Shown here piece after piece: positions 8,957 to 18,957 of a stretch of 64,000 nucleotides of DNA. The position numbers were made by a program, and so were the translations under genes. This stretch comes from Mycetohabitans rhizoxinica HKI 454 (lineage in GTDB: Bacteria > Pseudomonadota > Gammaproteobacteria > Burkholderiales > Burkholderiaceae): the NCBI RefSeq assembly GCF_000198775.1, contig NC_014722.1, forward strand, positions 2,278,832-2,342,831. The letters run 5' to 3'. Position 1 is the first letter of the stretch. Every line of letters starts with the position of its first letter. The notes beneath the pieces were generated by a model that worked only from the letters and a program-made list of their open reading frames with translations, did no database searches and was not told the DNA's origin.

Positions 8957-9820
8957 ATGTCCAGCGACACCCCTCCAATTGTTCTTACCTTTGGCCTGTC
9001 GGACCCGACCGGCGCATCCGGCCTGCAGGCCGACCTGCTCACGCTGGCCAGCATCGGCTGCCATGGGGTGTCGGTGTTGACCGGCTATGCGGTGCGCGAT
9101 TCGGCGGCCGCCGGCGACGTGACCGGCCTGGACCCCGAGGCGGTCGCGTCGCAAGCCCGGATGCTGCTCGAGGACATGCCAGTTGCCGCCTTTAAAGTCG
9201 GCGCGACAACACGGGCCGAAATTGTCAGCGCAATTGCGGAAGTTGTTGCAGATTATGACGATCTGCCGCTGATCCTGGTTCCGGACTTCACGCTCGATGA
9301 GCAGCATGTGTTGGCCGGCGACGAGTTGCGCGAGTCGATCGCGGAACTGCTCGCGCCACAGACGACGTTGCTGATCGCAGACCCGGCGACGCTCATGCAG
9401 TTGGCGCAGCCGGATGCCGATGCCGATCCGATCACGCTCGACAGTGCCATCGCCCACCTGCTCGAGCAGGGCTGTGAATACGTGTTGTGTACCGACGCGC
9501 GGCCTTCGCAACTGCTCAACACGTTGTTCAGCGAAGAAGGTCAGGTCCGTCAGGATGCATGGGACCGCGGCAGCGAGCGGCTGATTGGGCTTGCCGATAC
9601 GCTGGGCGCTGCGATTACGGCACTGCTCGCCAATGGTCAAGACCCGGGCGAGGCAGTGCGCGAGGCGCAGGAGTACGTGCACCAGGCCATCAAGCACGCC
9701 TATCGACCGGGCATGGGCGGATACATGCTGGACCGCTTCTTCTGGGCCCGCACCACAGACGAAGGTCAAAGTCCGCCGGCTGCGAAGCCGAACACGCCCG
9801 CCGGCGCGTTGCGTCATTGA
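8957..9820 (+). CDS. thiD: Hydroxymethylpyrimidine/phosphomethylpyrimidine kinase
   Basis: Phosphorylates HMP and HMP-P for thiamine synthesis; cytoplasmic ribokinase-fold enzyme. The N-terminus has GLSDPTGASGLQADLLTLA, matching the substrate-binding motif usually written AGSDSGGGAGIQADLKT, but with Leu and Pro-Thr replacements. FKVGATTRAEIV and GLADTLGAAITALL (anion-hole region, usually GTGCTLSAAI) also depart from consensus. At 287 residues the length is normal. The departures suggest a divergent betaproteobacterial branch, so activity is likely but not certain. No TPP riboswitch is evident in the 160 bases upstream. Confidence 0.85.
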   Translation: MSSDTPPIVLTFGLSDPTGASGLQADLLTLASIGCHGVSVLTGYAVRDSAAAGDVTGLDPEAVASQARMLLEDMPVAAFKVGATTRAEIVSAIAEVVADYDDLPLILVPDFTLDEQHVLAGDELRESIAELLAPQTTLLIADPATLMQLAQPDADADPITLDSAIAHLLEQGCEYVLCTDARPSQLLNTLFSEEGQVRQDAWDRGSERLIGLADTLGAAITALLANGQDPGEAVREAQEYVHQAIKHAYRPGMGGYMLDRFFWARTTDEGQSPPAAKPNTPAGALRH

Positions 9821-9905
9821 CCTGAGCCCCGCTAACATTCACGCGAGACAAGACACCGCTCTGTGTTGGTCACCGTGACCGGTAGCGGGCAGCAGCAGTC
9901 GGCGC

Positions 9906-9945
9906 ACTATAAAAAAACCCGCAGCGATGCGGGTTTTTTTATAGT
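9906..9945. terminator. Bidirectional Rho-independent terminator between thiD and groEL
   Basis: A perfect 17-base inverted repeat: arms at 9906-9922 (ACTATAAAAAAACCCGC) and 9929-9945 (GCGGGTTTTTTTATAGT), with a 6-base loop. Each strand has a GC stem followed by seven T residues, so it can end transcription of thiD from the left and groEL from the right. Confidence 0.93.
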
Positions 9946-10001
9946 CGGGCGAGCGGCGCCCGCCACGGGGCGCCGCTCGGACTCCATCCGGCGAGCCGAA
10001 T

Positions 10002-11648
<1,647 letters not shown>

Positions 11649-11687
11649 CTAACTCCTTGAAATCTTTGGAAAGCCGAACTGCGACCG

Positions 11688-11978
11688 TTACTTTTGGACG
11701 ACCGCCATGATGTCTTCTTCGCGCATGACGAGCAACTCCTGCCCATCGACTTTGACCGTTTGGCCAGCATACTTGCCAAACAACACACGGTCACCCACCT
11801 TGACGTCGAGCGCGATCTGCGCGCCCTTGTCATCACGCTTGCCCGGGCCGATGGCCAGGACTTCGCCCTGATCAGGCTTTTCAGCCGCTGCATCGGGAAT
11901 CACGATGCCCGACGCCGTCTTGGTTTCCTGGTCCAGACGCTTGACGATGACGCGATCGTGCAAAGGACGAAGGTTCAT
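11688..11978 (-). CDS. groS: Co-chaperonin GroES
   Basis: The 96-residue heptameric lid of GroEL. It begins [18 protein letters not shown] and includes [18 protein letters not shown] and [14 protein letters not shown], covering the mobile loop and core of the family. A strong Shine-Dalgarno sequence (AGGAG) sits 5 bases before the ATG. It is the first gene of groES-groEL and is preceded by a CIRCE operator and a near-consensus promoter, so heat-shock control by HrcA is expected. Confidence 0.97.
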   Translation of the reverse strand: MNLRPLHDRVIVKRLDQETKTASGIVIPDAAAEKPDQGEVLAIGPGKRDDKGAQIALDVKVGDRVLFGKYAGQTVKVDGQELLVMREEDIMAVVQK

Positions 11979-12062
11979 ACATACTCCTTTTGTGTTTCAG
12001 GCTGAAGAACGCTTTTTTAACGTTGGCACCCGGCAAGCCAGGCGCCCTGATGGCACGGGTTG

Positions 12063-12089
12063 TTAGCACTCACGTGCGGCGAGTGCTAA
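12063..12089 (-). promoter_or_regulatory. CIRCE operator (HrcA site) of groES-groEL
   Basis: TTAGCACTC-N9-GAGTGCTAA, a perfect match to the CIRCE inverted repeat bound by the heat-shock repressor HrcA. It begins directly at the -10 box and extends downstream of it, so bound repressor would block transcription initiation. Confidence 0.97.
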
Positions 12090-12118
12090 TTATATGGACG
12101 GGTGAGGACTATTTCAAG
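12089..12118 (-). promoter_or_regulatory. groES promoter, sigma-70 type with a sigma-32-like overlap
   Basis: On the minus strand TTGAAA (12117-12112) is separated by 17 bases from TATAAT (12094-12089). The same sequence gives CTTGAAA-N14-CCATAT, resembling a sigma-32 site (CTTGAAA-N13-17-CCCATNT). Both forms could be used. The -10 box abuts and shares one base with the CIRCE repeat. Confidence 0.8.
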
Positions 12119-12151
12119 AACCCGAATTTTCTTTAGCGCACAGCATTGTGC

Positions 12152-14281
12152 TTACAGATGCCACTTGACCGTGGCCGTCAGCGTACGGGGTTCGCCAGGC
12201 ATGTTGAACATGTCGGCATTGCCATGCGCCGAGATGAAATAGCGGCGATCGAACAGATTGTCCAGCGTCAGCGTCACATCCATTTTCTTGCTGCGATAGC
12301 CGGCGCCCAAATTGAATACGGTAAACGAAGGCAGCGTGACCTGATCGCTCGCAGATGCGTAGCGCGCTGATTGGAACTGTGCGCCGGCGGCCGCGTAAAA
12401 GCCGTAGGGAAGCTCGCGTTTGAGCCACAGGCTCGCGCTATGGCGTGGCATCAGGCCTGGCGTGTTGCTGGCCAGCGTCAGCCCAGCCGCCGTCGATTGC
12501 GGCGATCCGTCAACCGTGCCGTTCAAATACGCATAACCGGCGTAGACAGACCACTTTGGTGCAATTTCGCCAGAAAAGCCGACTTCGAAGCCCCGTACGT
12601 GCTGAGTGCCGATCGGCAGCGCATACTCGGGGTTGGCCGGATCGCCGATTTGCTGGTTCGTTTGCCGCATGTCGAACAGTGCAACAGTAGCCGTCGCCTT
12701 GCCACCGAGGTCGAACTTCGAGCCAATTTCGTATGCGGTGGTCTTTTGCGGCGCCAGCGCTGCACCATTGGCGAACGCACCCGAGCTGATCAGGGTATCG
12801 GCAAGCGGCGAGAAAGACTGGCTGAACGAGCCATACAGCGTCAGCCACTCGAGCGGCTCGTAGATCAGTCCGACGCGCGGACTCCATGCGCGGTCGGTAC
12901 GTGCAAGATTCACGTTGGACGACGTGTAATCGTGGCGAATCTGATCCAAATAGTCAAAGCGCAGGCCAGCGAGCAGCTTCCACTGCGGTGTCAATGTCAT
13001 CAGATCCTGCGCATACACACCGGCCAAGCCGACGACCGTCGCAGCATTCGTGCGCGCCGGCCTCCCGGGCGGCACGCCGGGTAGATCGATCAACTGTGGA
13101 TGGTACAGATCGTACGTTGCCACTTTCGATACGCCATAGATCGTGTCGAATTTCTGCTGCTGCGACAGTTCGATCCCATACAGCAGGTCGTGGCGCATGC
13201 CGAGCAGCGTCGTTTGCTGCGTCAACTCAAAGACGCCATCCACGCCATGCTCGGTCCGCTGGCGCGTCGACTGGTCGAGCGTGACGGTCGGGCGCACTGC
13301 CGCCTTGATCGGCTGGAACGTGACATAGTTTTTCCGCTCCAGTGAGAAATCGTAGGCCCGCAGCGCGCCGTGGAAAGCTAGCGAATGGCTGAAACGGTGA
13401 TCGAGCGACACCGTTGCGCTTTTCGCCAAAGCGTCATTGTACGAGCTATTCGCCGCATCGGCAGAGCCGTAGTCAGTGTTGATCGGCACATCGACCGGCC
13501 GCCCCATATAGGCGGGCAAACCCTGATCAGACGTGCGGCGATCGTGTAGGTAGTCGAGTTCGACGTTCACTACCGTATCCGGACTCAGCTTGAATTGCGC
13601 CGAAGGCGCGACTGCTTGGCGGTTCAACGCGAACTGATCGCGAAAACTATGCGAATTCTCAGCGGCGCCGGTGATACGGAAGCGTGCCGCATCATTCACG
13701 TTCCAGCCCATGTCGATTTCACCGCGACGCTCGCCACGCGTGCCAAGCATCACGCCGATATCCCGCACTGGCTCGGCTTGTGGCCGCTTAAGCACACGAT
13801 TGACGATGCCCCCTGCCGAGCCGCGCCCGTACAGTACCGCTGCCGGTCCTTTTAAGACCTCGATCCGCTGCACATTGGATAAATCGCGATAGTACATCGC
13901 GTCGTCACGTATGCCGTCGACATACTGGTCCGTGATGCTGTTGAAGCCACGGATCGTGATTTGATCGCGCTGGCCATCGCCGACCGAAAAGCCGACTCCC
14001 GGCACGTTGCGCAACGTGTCCTGCATCGATGCCGCATTCTGGTCATCGATCACCGCGCGTGGCACGATGTTGATGGTCTGCGGCACATCCATCAAGGACA
14101 TGTCCGTCTTAGTCCCGGCGCGCGAACGGCTTGCATCGTATGATCCGTGCTCGGCCGACGCGCTGACCGCAATCGTGGGCAGCACGGGCTGGGCAACCCC
14201 GTCCTGGGCAAAACCCGACTTTACGCTGACGAATAAAGTGGCGATCAGCAGGGCGCGATAAGTCTTTTTATTACGCGTCAT
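12152..14281 (-). CDS. TonB-dependent siderophore receptor (Fiu-like, catecholate type)
   Basis: An outer-membrane beta-barrel of 709 residues that imports ferric siderophores using TonB energy. It has a signal peptide (ending near GFAQ), then a plug domain with MDVPQTINIVPRAVI, ITIRGFNS and VEVLKGPAAVLYGRGSAGG-like text (IEVLKGPAAVLYGRG), and a C-terminal beta strand ending ATVKWHL with the final aromatic typical of barrel proteins. Overall similarity is to Fiu/catecholate receptors; the true ligand cannot be read from sequence. A Fur-box-like site lies 92 bases upstream, consistent with iron-repressed expression. No siderophore synthesis genes are in the window. Confidence 0.9.
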   Translation of the reverse strand: MTRNKKTYRALLIATLFVSVKSGFAQDGVAQPVLPTIAVSASAEHGSYDASRSRAGTKTDMSLMDVPQTINIVPRAVIDDQNAASMQDTLRNVPGVGFSVGDGQRDQITIRGFNSITDQYVDGIRDDAMYYRDLSNVQRIEVLKGPAAVLYGRGSAGGIVNRVLKRPQAEPVRDIGVMLGTRGERRGEIDMGWNVNDAARFRITGAAENSHSFRDQFALNRQAVAPSAQFKLSPDTVVNVELDYLHDRRTSDQGLPAYMGRPVDVPINTDYGSADAANSSYNDALAKSATVSLDHRFSHSLAFHGALRAYDFSLERKNYVTFQPIKAAVRPTVTLDQSTRQRTEHGVDGVFELTQQTTLLGMRHDLLYGIELSQQQKFDTIYGVSKVATYDLYHPQLIDLPGVPPGRPARTNAATVVGLAGVYAQDLMTLTPQWKLLAGLRFDYLDQIRHDYTSSNVNLARTDRAWSPRVGLIYEPLEWLTLYGSFSQSFSPLADTLISSGAFANGAALAPQKTTAYEIGSKFDLGGKATATVALFDMRQTNQQIGDPANPEYALPIGTQHVRGFEVGFSGEIAPKWSVYAGYAYLNGTVDGSPQSTAAGLTLASNTPGLMPRHSASLWLKRELPYGFYAAAGAQFQSARYASASDQVTLPSFTVFNLGAGYRSKKMDVTLTLDNLFDRRYFISAHGNADMFNMPGEPRTLTATVKWHL

Positions 14282-14372
14282 TGATAAGTATGCCTACGAG
14301 TTACGGCGAAAAAGGCGCGCTAGAGCCCTCGTCCGGGCAGCGCGGGCACTTGGAACGGACTATAATACTAAT

Positions 14373-14391
14373 GATAATTATTTGCATTATC
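14373..14391 (-). promoter_or_regulatory. Fur-box-like operator upstream of the siderophore receptor
   Basis: The 19-mer GATAATTATTTGCATTATC (plus strand) matches the Fur consensus GATAATGATAATCATTATC at 16 of 19 positions when read on the minus strand. It lies between a TTGATA -35-like and a TAGTAT -10-like hexamer 17 bases apart on the minus strand, a position suited to repression by iron-loaded Fur. Confidence 0.8.
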
Positions 14392-14477
14392 AACCACAAT
14401 AGCATGACAGGCACGGCGCGTCGCTACGCACTCACGATACTCAGCATCGCAACCACACATGTCACAGCGCCGCAACG

Positions 14478-15065
14478 ATGCACATCGCGCCGCCCATGCT
14501 GCGCGTCGCGGTACGGCCCTGGCCGATTCATGACTCCAGGCTGATCATGCCGATGGGCACGTCGATGTTGCTAAACAGTGCAATGTCGCCAGCTGCCGCC
14601 AAGGCCGCCGAGAAGGAACCGGTTGCGCCGCTGCTCGAACCAGCCGCCACCCCAGCCGACGCCCCGCTCAAGATGAACACACCCGTGGTGTCGACTCCGT
14701 CGGCCATGCCCCTGCGGGCCCGCTTGGCCGGCACAAGCGTCGAGGCGGCCGCCGCCGCGGCGACTGAAGCAACACAAACACCTGCGCCAGCATCGGCTTC
14801 CACCGCGGCGTCGGGCGCCGTTGCAGTCCCGGCTTCCAACGTGGATACCAACCCCGCTCGAGCGCCAGCCCCTACATTCATGCCAGCGCCAGTATCGACC
14901 CAGGCTTTGGTGTCCCCCGCAACGCCTAACGCGGCACCTGCGTCAGCGTCGGCGTTGGCGTCGGCACCCGCATCGGCTTCGGCCTCGACACCTGCATCTC
15001 AAGCATCAGCATCCACTTCGACGACGGGCTCCACTCCGGCAACGGCTGGCCCGCCATCCTTATAG
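14478..15065 (+). CDS. Low-complexity Ala/Ser/Pro-rich ORF, doubtful gene
   Basis: An open frame of 195 codons with no recognised domain. The N-terminal part is mixed; from about residue 90 on it is almost only Ala, Ser, Pro and Thr, in imperfect GCG-TCG and GCA-TCG repeats. A better start may be the ATG at 14547 (MPMGTSMLLNSAMSP), which has a weak AGG ahead. The opposite strand is also open for 117 codons (14528-14881, Gly/Ala-rich), so the GC-rich repeat may simply keep several frames open. No signal peptide or membrane segment. It sits alone between the receptor and glutaminase genes, which point away from or toward it without an operon link. Confidence 0.3.
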   Translation: MHIAPPMLRVAVRPWPIHDSRLIMPMGTSMLLNSAMSPAAAKAAEKEPVAPLLEPAATPADAPLKMNTPVVSTPSAMPLRARLAGTSVEAAAAAATEATQTPAPASASTAASGAVAVPASNVDTNPARAPAPTFMPAPVSTQALVSPATPNAAPASASALASAPASASASTPASQASASTSTTGSTPATAGPPSL

Positions 15066-15168
15066 AGCATCATAGTATCAACGCCGCCCGAGCCGTATCG
15101 GCGATCCAATGCGATGTATTCCCGCTGCCGCGACATGGGCGCCGCCCGCGCCAGGCCTGCGCGACGCG

Positions 15169-16083
15169 TCAAAATATTGACCGTCCGCTGAGTGTCGTCA
15201 GCCACTCGAGCGCCTGCATGCCGGCCAGTGAATTGCCATTCGCGTCCAACGCAGGAGACCACACGCAAATGCCGAGTTCCCCCGGCAATACCGCAACAAT
15301 GCCGCCACCGACGCCGCTCTTAGCGGGCAATCCGACATGGTAGACGAAGTCCCCGGCGGCATCGTACGTACCGCAAGTGAGCATCAATGCGCTCAACCGT
15401 TTCGCCGGGCTTGCGCCGAGCACGCGCTCGCCGCTGTGTGGCACCACGCCGCCGTTGGCCAGGAATAAGACCGCCCTAGCCAGGTCGACGCAGTTCATTT
15501 CGATAGCGCACTGCCGGCAATACGCGTCGATCACGGTGTCCACTGACATCTGCAGGTTACCGAAACTCTTCATGAAATGCGCCATCGCGCGATTTCTGTC
15601 CGAATGCGCGAGCTCCGATTCCGCGACATTGGCGCTGTAGTCAATATCCGAGCGCCCGGCCAGACGGCGCATGAATTGCACGAGCGCTGTTTCCGCCTGG
15701 ACGAAACGCCGGCACAGCACGTCGGTGACCACCAGGGCACCTGCATTAATGAAGGGGTTACGCGGCACCCCGTTCTCATGTTCGAGTTGCACCAGTGAAT
15801 TGAACGCATTGCCCGATGGCTCCCGGCCGACACGTTGCCACAACGCGTCGCCTTGCAACTGGAAGGCCAAGGTGCACGCAAACAATTTCGAGATGCTTTG
15901 AATCGAGAACGGAACCCAAGCGTCGCCGACGCAGAAGACCTCATCTCGCAACGTGACGATGGCCATGCCGAAGTGCAACGGGTCAACCTTCGCAAGCTCG
16001 GGAATATAGTCCGCGACGCGGCCTTTGCCGAGCCACGGCGTGATGTCGTGCTGTATTTTATGGAGGATCGCCTGATAGTCCAT
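15169..16083 (-). CDS. glsA: Glutaminase A
   Basis: Hydrolyses glutamine to glutamate and ammonia. Serine-dependent beta-lactamase fold: the SxxK motif is in PFSIQSISKLF. Other family features are NPFINAGALVVTD, HSGERVLGASPAKRL and LPAKSGVGGGIVAVLPGELG. The ATG at 16083 (MDYQAILHKIQ) gives 304 residues, the usual length; an upstream in-frame start at 16287 would add 68 residues of unlikely sequence. It stands alone, divergent from the L,D-transpeptidase gene. In some bacteria this enzyme helps acid resistance; that role is not shown here. Confidence 0.93.
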   Translation of the reverse strand: MDYQAILHKIQHDITPWLGKGRVADYIPELAKVDPLHFGMAIVTLRDEVFCVGDAWVPFSIQSISKLFACTLAFQLQGDALWQRVGREPSGNAFNSLVQLEHENGVPRNPFINAGALVVTDVLCRRFVQAETALVQFMRRLAGRSDIDYSANVAESELAHSDRNRAMAHFMKSFGNLQMSVDTVIDAYCRQCAIEMNCVDLARAVLFLANGGVVPHSGERVLGASPAKRLSALMLTCGTYDAAGDFVYHVGLPAKSGVGGGIVAVLPGELGICVWSPALDANGNSLAGMQALEWLTTLSGRSIF

Positions 16084-16486
16084 TGCGGCAGGCCGTCGGA
16101 GATCGCGGGACCGCGATTCTATCGGGGCCGCGCACTGCTGTCGACCCATTGTCGAATGCGCGATACGCCATACATACGTAGACGTCGTCGACGAAACCCG
16201 TGCGGGCTTGCCGGGACGGTCCATGGCCCCTATATCGGCATTCGGGTTGATGTCGGCCGCGTGTGCGCCGCCGCTGCGTTCCGGCACTTTGGGATCGAGC
16301 GCCGCCGCGTAACCAGCGGCACGCCGGCAAGTGGCGCGAACTCCGGCGGTGCAGCACGGTCTATCGGCGATGCAAAAAACACACCACCCTTCCCCTGTTC
16401 TCCATCAATCAGCGCACAACGCACAGCGCCCGGCTTGCGGCCTCTCTCAGTTCGACTGCACTTCGGCCAGATTACTGCACGGCCGT
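16084..16486. other. Divergent intergenic region without a recognised gene
   Basis: About 400 bases between the divergent glsA and L,D-transpeptidase genes. Open frames here are extensions of those two genes. I see no clear promoter, hairpin or repeat. Confidence 0.5.
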
Positions 16487-17704
16487 ATGCTCACGCTCGC
16501 ATGGATTGCGCTGGCGCTCTGGACGCCAATGCCCGCGGTAGGCTCATCACAGCAGTCCGACGCCAGCGCCGGCGCAACAGCGGCCGAGCCTGCGTTGCGG
16601 CCGAGATCGAGCGCACAATCGACCCTCGACACGGTCAAATCGGTAATCGAAACGGCATTCACACCTGTTACGTCGTCCGTCCCCAGGTCATCTACGTCCT
16701 CGGGCTCGTCGGCTACCCTAGGTTCGTCGGCTGCCCCGGCCTCACCGGCCGCCCCGGGCTCATCCACTGCCCCCAAGCAACCGGCTGCCCCGAGGCAATC
16801 ATCTGCCGTTGGCTCATCATCGGTGCCGGTTCCAGTGCAAACGCCGGCCTCGTCGCCCGTGCGGCCACCGGCCCAACCCACGGCCTCGGCCACCCACGCA
16901 CCGCCGTGCGACACCCCCATACTGCCGCGCTATACCAATGTGCTCTCCGCGCTCGACTATCGGAAACTATATGAGCAGACTGTCAACCGCACCTTGTCGA
17001 TACCCGCCACTGCCCAAGCGCACTATGGGCAACTGCTGCAGAACGCGCTCGTCCAAGCCGGCTTGCCTGACGTGGCAAACGAATTCGTCGCCGTCGTGGA
17101 CCGCAATCCGTTCGTACAAGCATTTGTGTTGATGTGGCGTCAGGCGTCGTCGGACCCTTGGCAGGTGATCGGCGCATCGCCTGTTTCCACCGGCATGCCG
17201 GGTCGCTATGACCATTTCATCACGCCGCTCGGAGTGTTCCGGCATACTCCGGACAATATGGACTTTCGCGCCGAAGGCACGCTCAACGATAATGGCATTC
17301 GCGGCTATGGCGCGCACGACCAGCGAATTTACGACCTTGGATGGGCGCAGGCACAGCGCGGCTGGGGTCCTCGCGCAACGAGCCAGATGCGGCTGCAAAT
17401 GCACTCTACCGATCCCGACCGGCTCGAATCGCTGCTCGGCATGCGGCACTCGAAAGGCTGTATCCGAATCCCAGGCACACTCAACACGTTTCTGGATCAC
17501 TACGGCATACTAGATGCTGACTATGAGACGCGCATCCGGGAAGGCCACTTCCTGTGGGTGCTTAAGCCGGATCGCGAGGCATCGCGCTGGGCCGGGCGCT
17601 ATATCGTGATCATCGATGGCGGCGCGACGCAGCGTCCGACGTGGTCGCCGGCGCCGCGCGGCCCCAGGGTCAAGCATGGTGCACAGATTGACACCGCCGA
17701 CTGA
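16487..17704 (+). CDS. Secreted L,D-transpeptidase (YkuD-like) with a Ser/Pro/Ala linker
   Basis: Likely a periplasmic enzyme that makes or edits 3-3 peptidoglycan cross-links or attaches proteins to the wall. The ATG at 16487 gives a signal peptide (MLTLAWIALALWTPMPAVGS). Residues about 20-145 form a low-complexity Ser, Ala, Pro linker. The C-terminal catalytic domain has H306-S307 and S322-K323-G324-C325-I-R, the positions of the YkuD motif HX14-17[S/T]HGC. The second histidine of that motif is Lys here, while the catalytic Cys and the first His-Ser pair are kept. Total 405 residues. The extra 52 codons up to 16331 lack a signal-like start. Monocistronic. Confidence 0.8.
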   Translation: MLTLAWIALALWTPMPAVGSSQQSDASAGATAAEPALRPRSSAQSTLDTVKSVIETAFTPVTSSVPRSSTSSGSSATLGSSAAPASPAAPGSSTAPKQPAAPRQSSAVGSSSVPVPVQTPASSPVRPPAQPTASATHAPPCDTPILPRYTNVLSALDYRKLYEQTVNRTLSIPATAQAHYGQLLQNALVQAGLPDVANEFVAVVDRNPFVQAFVLMWRQASSDPWQVIGASPVSTGMPGRYDHFITPLGVFRHTPDNMDFRAEGTLNDNGIRGYGAHDQRIYDLGWAQAQRGWGPRATSQMRLQMHSTDPDRLESLLGMRHSKGCIRIPGTLNTFLDHYGILDADYETRIREGHFLWVLKPDREASRWAGRYIVIIDGGATQRPTWSPAPRGPRVKHGAQIDTAD

Positions 17705-17937
17705 TAGGATCCACGTCCGATAGAGGCTTGACACACACACCGGCGGTCGCACGCTATCATCGTTGCGATGCCGGCACGGTGGCCGCCTGATGGCGACGGC
17801 ATGCCCGCCGCGAACCTGTGACGACCGCCTTCGATGATACCGTCCAACCGCTACGGCGGCGGGCGCCTCGCGCCCCGATGCGCGTCGAGGGTGCGTGCCA
17901 CTCTCTGCCAGCCAGCGCCCGTCTTGCGCCGGTGCTG

Positions 17938-18238
17938 TCTAGTTGTCGGGCCAACCGTCATGCGCGGCTTGCTCGCATGCGGCGCAAGTGGCGTGCTGCT
18001 GACCGCCACCGCGTAGCTGCATCAAGTCCCACCGGACAGCCGCGGCACAACGTTGTCCGCCTATTCCGTGCTCTTCGATTTGTCGCTGGGCATCACCGGG
18101 CCCCTAGCTGGACTGATCGCCGGCGCCTTCAGGTATAAATCGATCGATCTGTTTGCCGCAGTCGCCGCATGCGTCGCCGTTGTGCTGAGTATTGTATGGG
18201 CACGCCGACAAAATGGACCGGGCACTTCGCCGGCCTAA
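17938..18238 (+). pseudogene. C-terminal remnant of an MFS transporter
   Basis: One frame reads VMRGLLACGASGVLLTATA, a stop, then [36 protein letters not shown] and a final hydrophobic helix ending at 18238. The pattern VPPxxRGTxLSAYSVxFDLxLGxxGPxAG is characteristic of the second half of MFS drug-exporter-type transporters. The in-frame stop (18014-18016) and the absence of the first ten or so helices show that it is dead. It ends directly before an AT-rich stretch. Confidence 0.75.
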
Positions 18239-18957
18239 GTGAGCAGCTTCGCGAAGCTGCCGTCTCCATTGCGCCAATAGAAAACAAAATCGAAACAATA
18301 TAGGAAAAATTTTTCTAATTGAAACGAATATCGAAATCGAAAATAAAAAATCCGAACACAACGGGGTAATGCCACCCCAAAATGCACGACGGCGATGCCT
18401 TTTAGGCACCAGCAATTCTGCGGCACAAGTTCGCCGATATAATTTGAAACAGCCCGTAATCTTATAGGCGCAAGCTGTTTTCCGGCGGTGGCAACCGTCG
18501 GCCGCCTCACGGATAAAGTGGCAAAGCCAAACGAACCGGTGAAGATATTCATCTTTTGCCGCCTGTCAATGGCCACGTATGCAATGGTTACTCATTGAAT
18601 GCAACAACGGAGCAAAATTGCCTGTGCCTGTTGAAATTTTCGAAATAACTTACACAGAACGCCGGGGCCGCATCCATCCGATGTACAGGAGGTTGGGTGC
18701 ATGAAAGGGCCACGATACTGGGGCAATAACGCGATATCAGAGCACATTACGCGCCGCGGGTACGTCCATTCGTTGATGCAATCCGCTGACGAATTGTCGA
18801 TTTTTGTCGCGCCCCGTTTGCTTGGACTCCGCAATCCTCTATAAACTGTCTGAGATCCCGAATGGATTTCCCCAACGGAACACCGAAGGCCGGGCAACTT
18901 TAATATGGGAAAAACAATCGGCTGTCAAACATAATCTTTCTCGACCACGAGCTCAGA
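18239..18957. other. AT-rich non-coding stretch with palindromes, before the LysR gene
   Basis: About 700 bases of clearly lower GC than the flanks, especially 18270-18360 with many A-tracts. It holds a perfect 18-base palindrome GCAGCTTCGCGAAGCTGC (18243-18260) and a 12-base palindrome GAAAAATTTTTC (18304-18315). The longest open frames (minus 18235-18576 and 18592-18897, 113 and 101 codons) resemble nothing I know and have atypical composition. It may contain the promoter of the LysR gene; no confident hexamers were found. Confidence 0.5.
18243..18260. repeat. Perfect 18-base palindrome
   Basis: GCAGCTTCGCGAAGCTGC reads the same on both strands. It starts 5 bases after the MFS remnant's stop and could have been that gene's terminator stem (no T-run follows on the plus strand) or a protein-binding site. 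Confidence 0.7.

Noticed and set aside
17729..17760. TTGACA after the L,D-transpeptidase gene
   Set aside because: The next TATCAT hexamer is 21 bases away, and no intact gene follows; likely chance.
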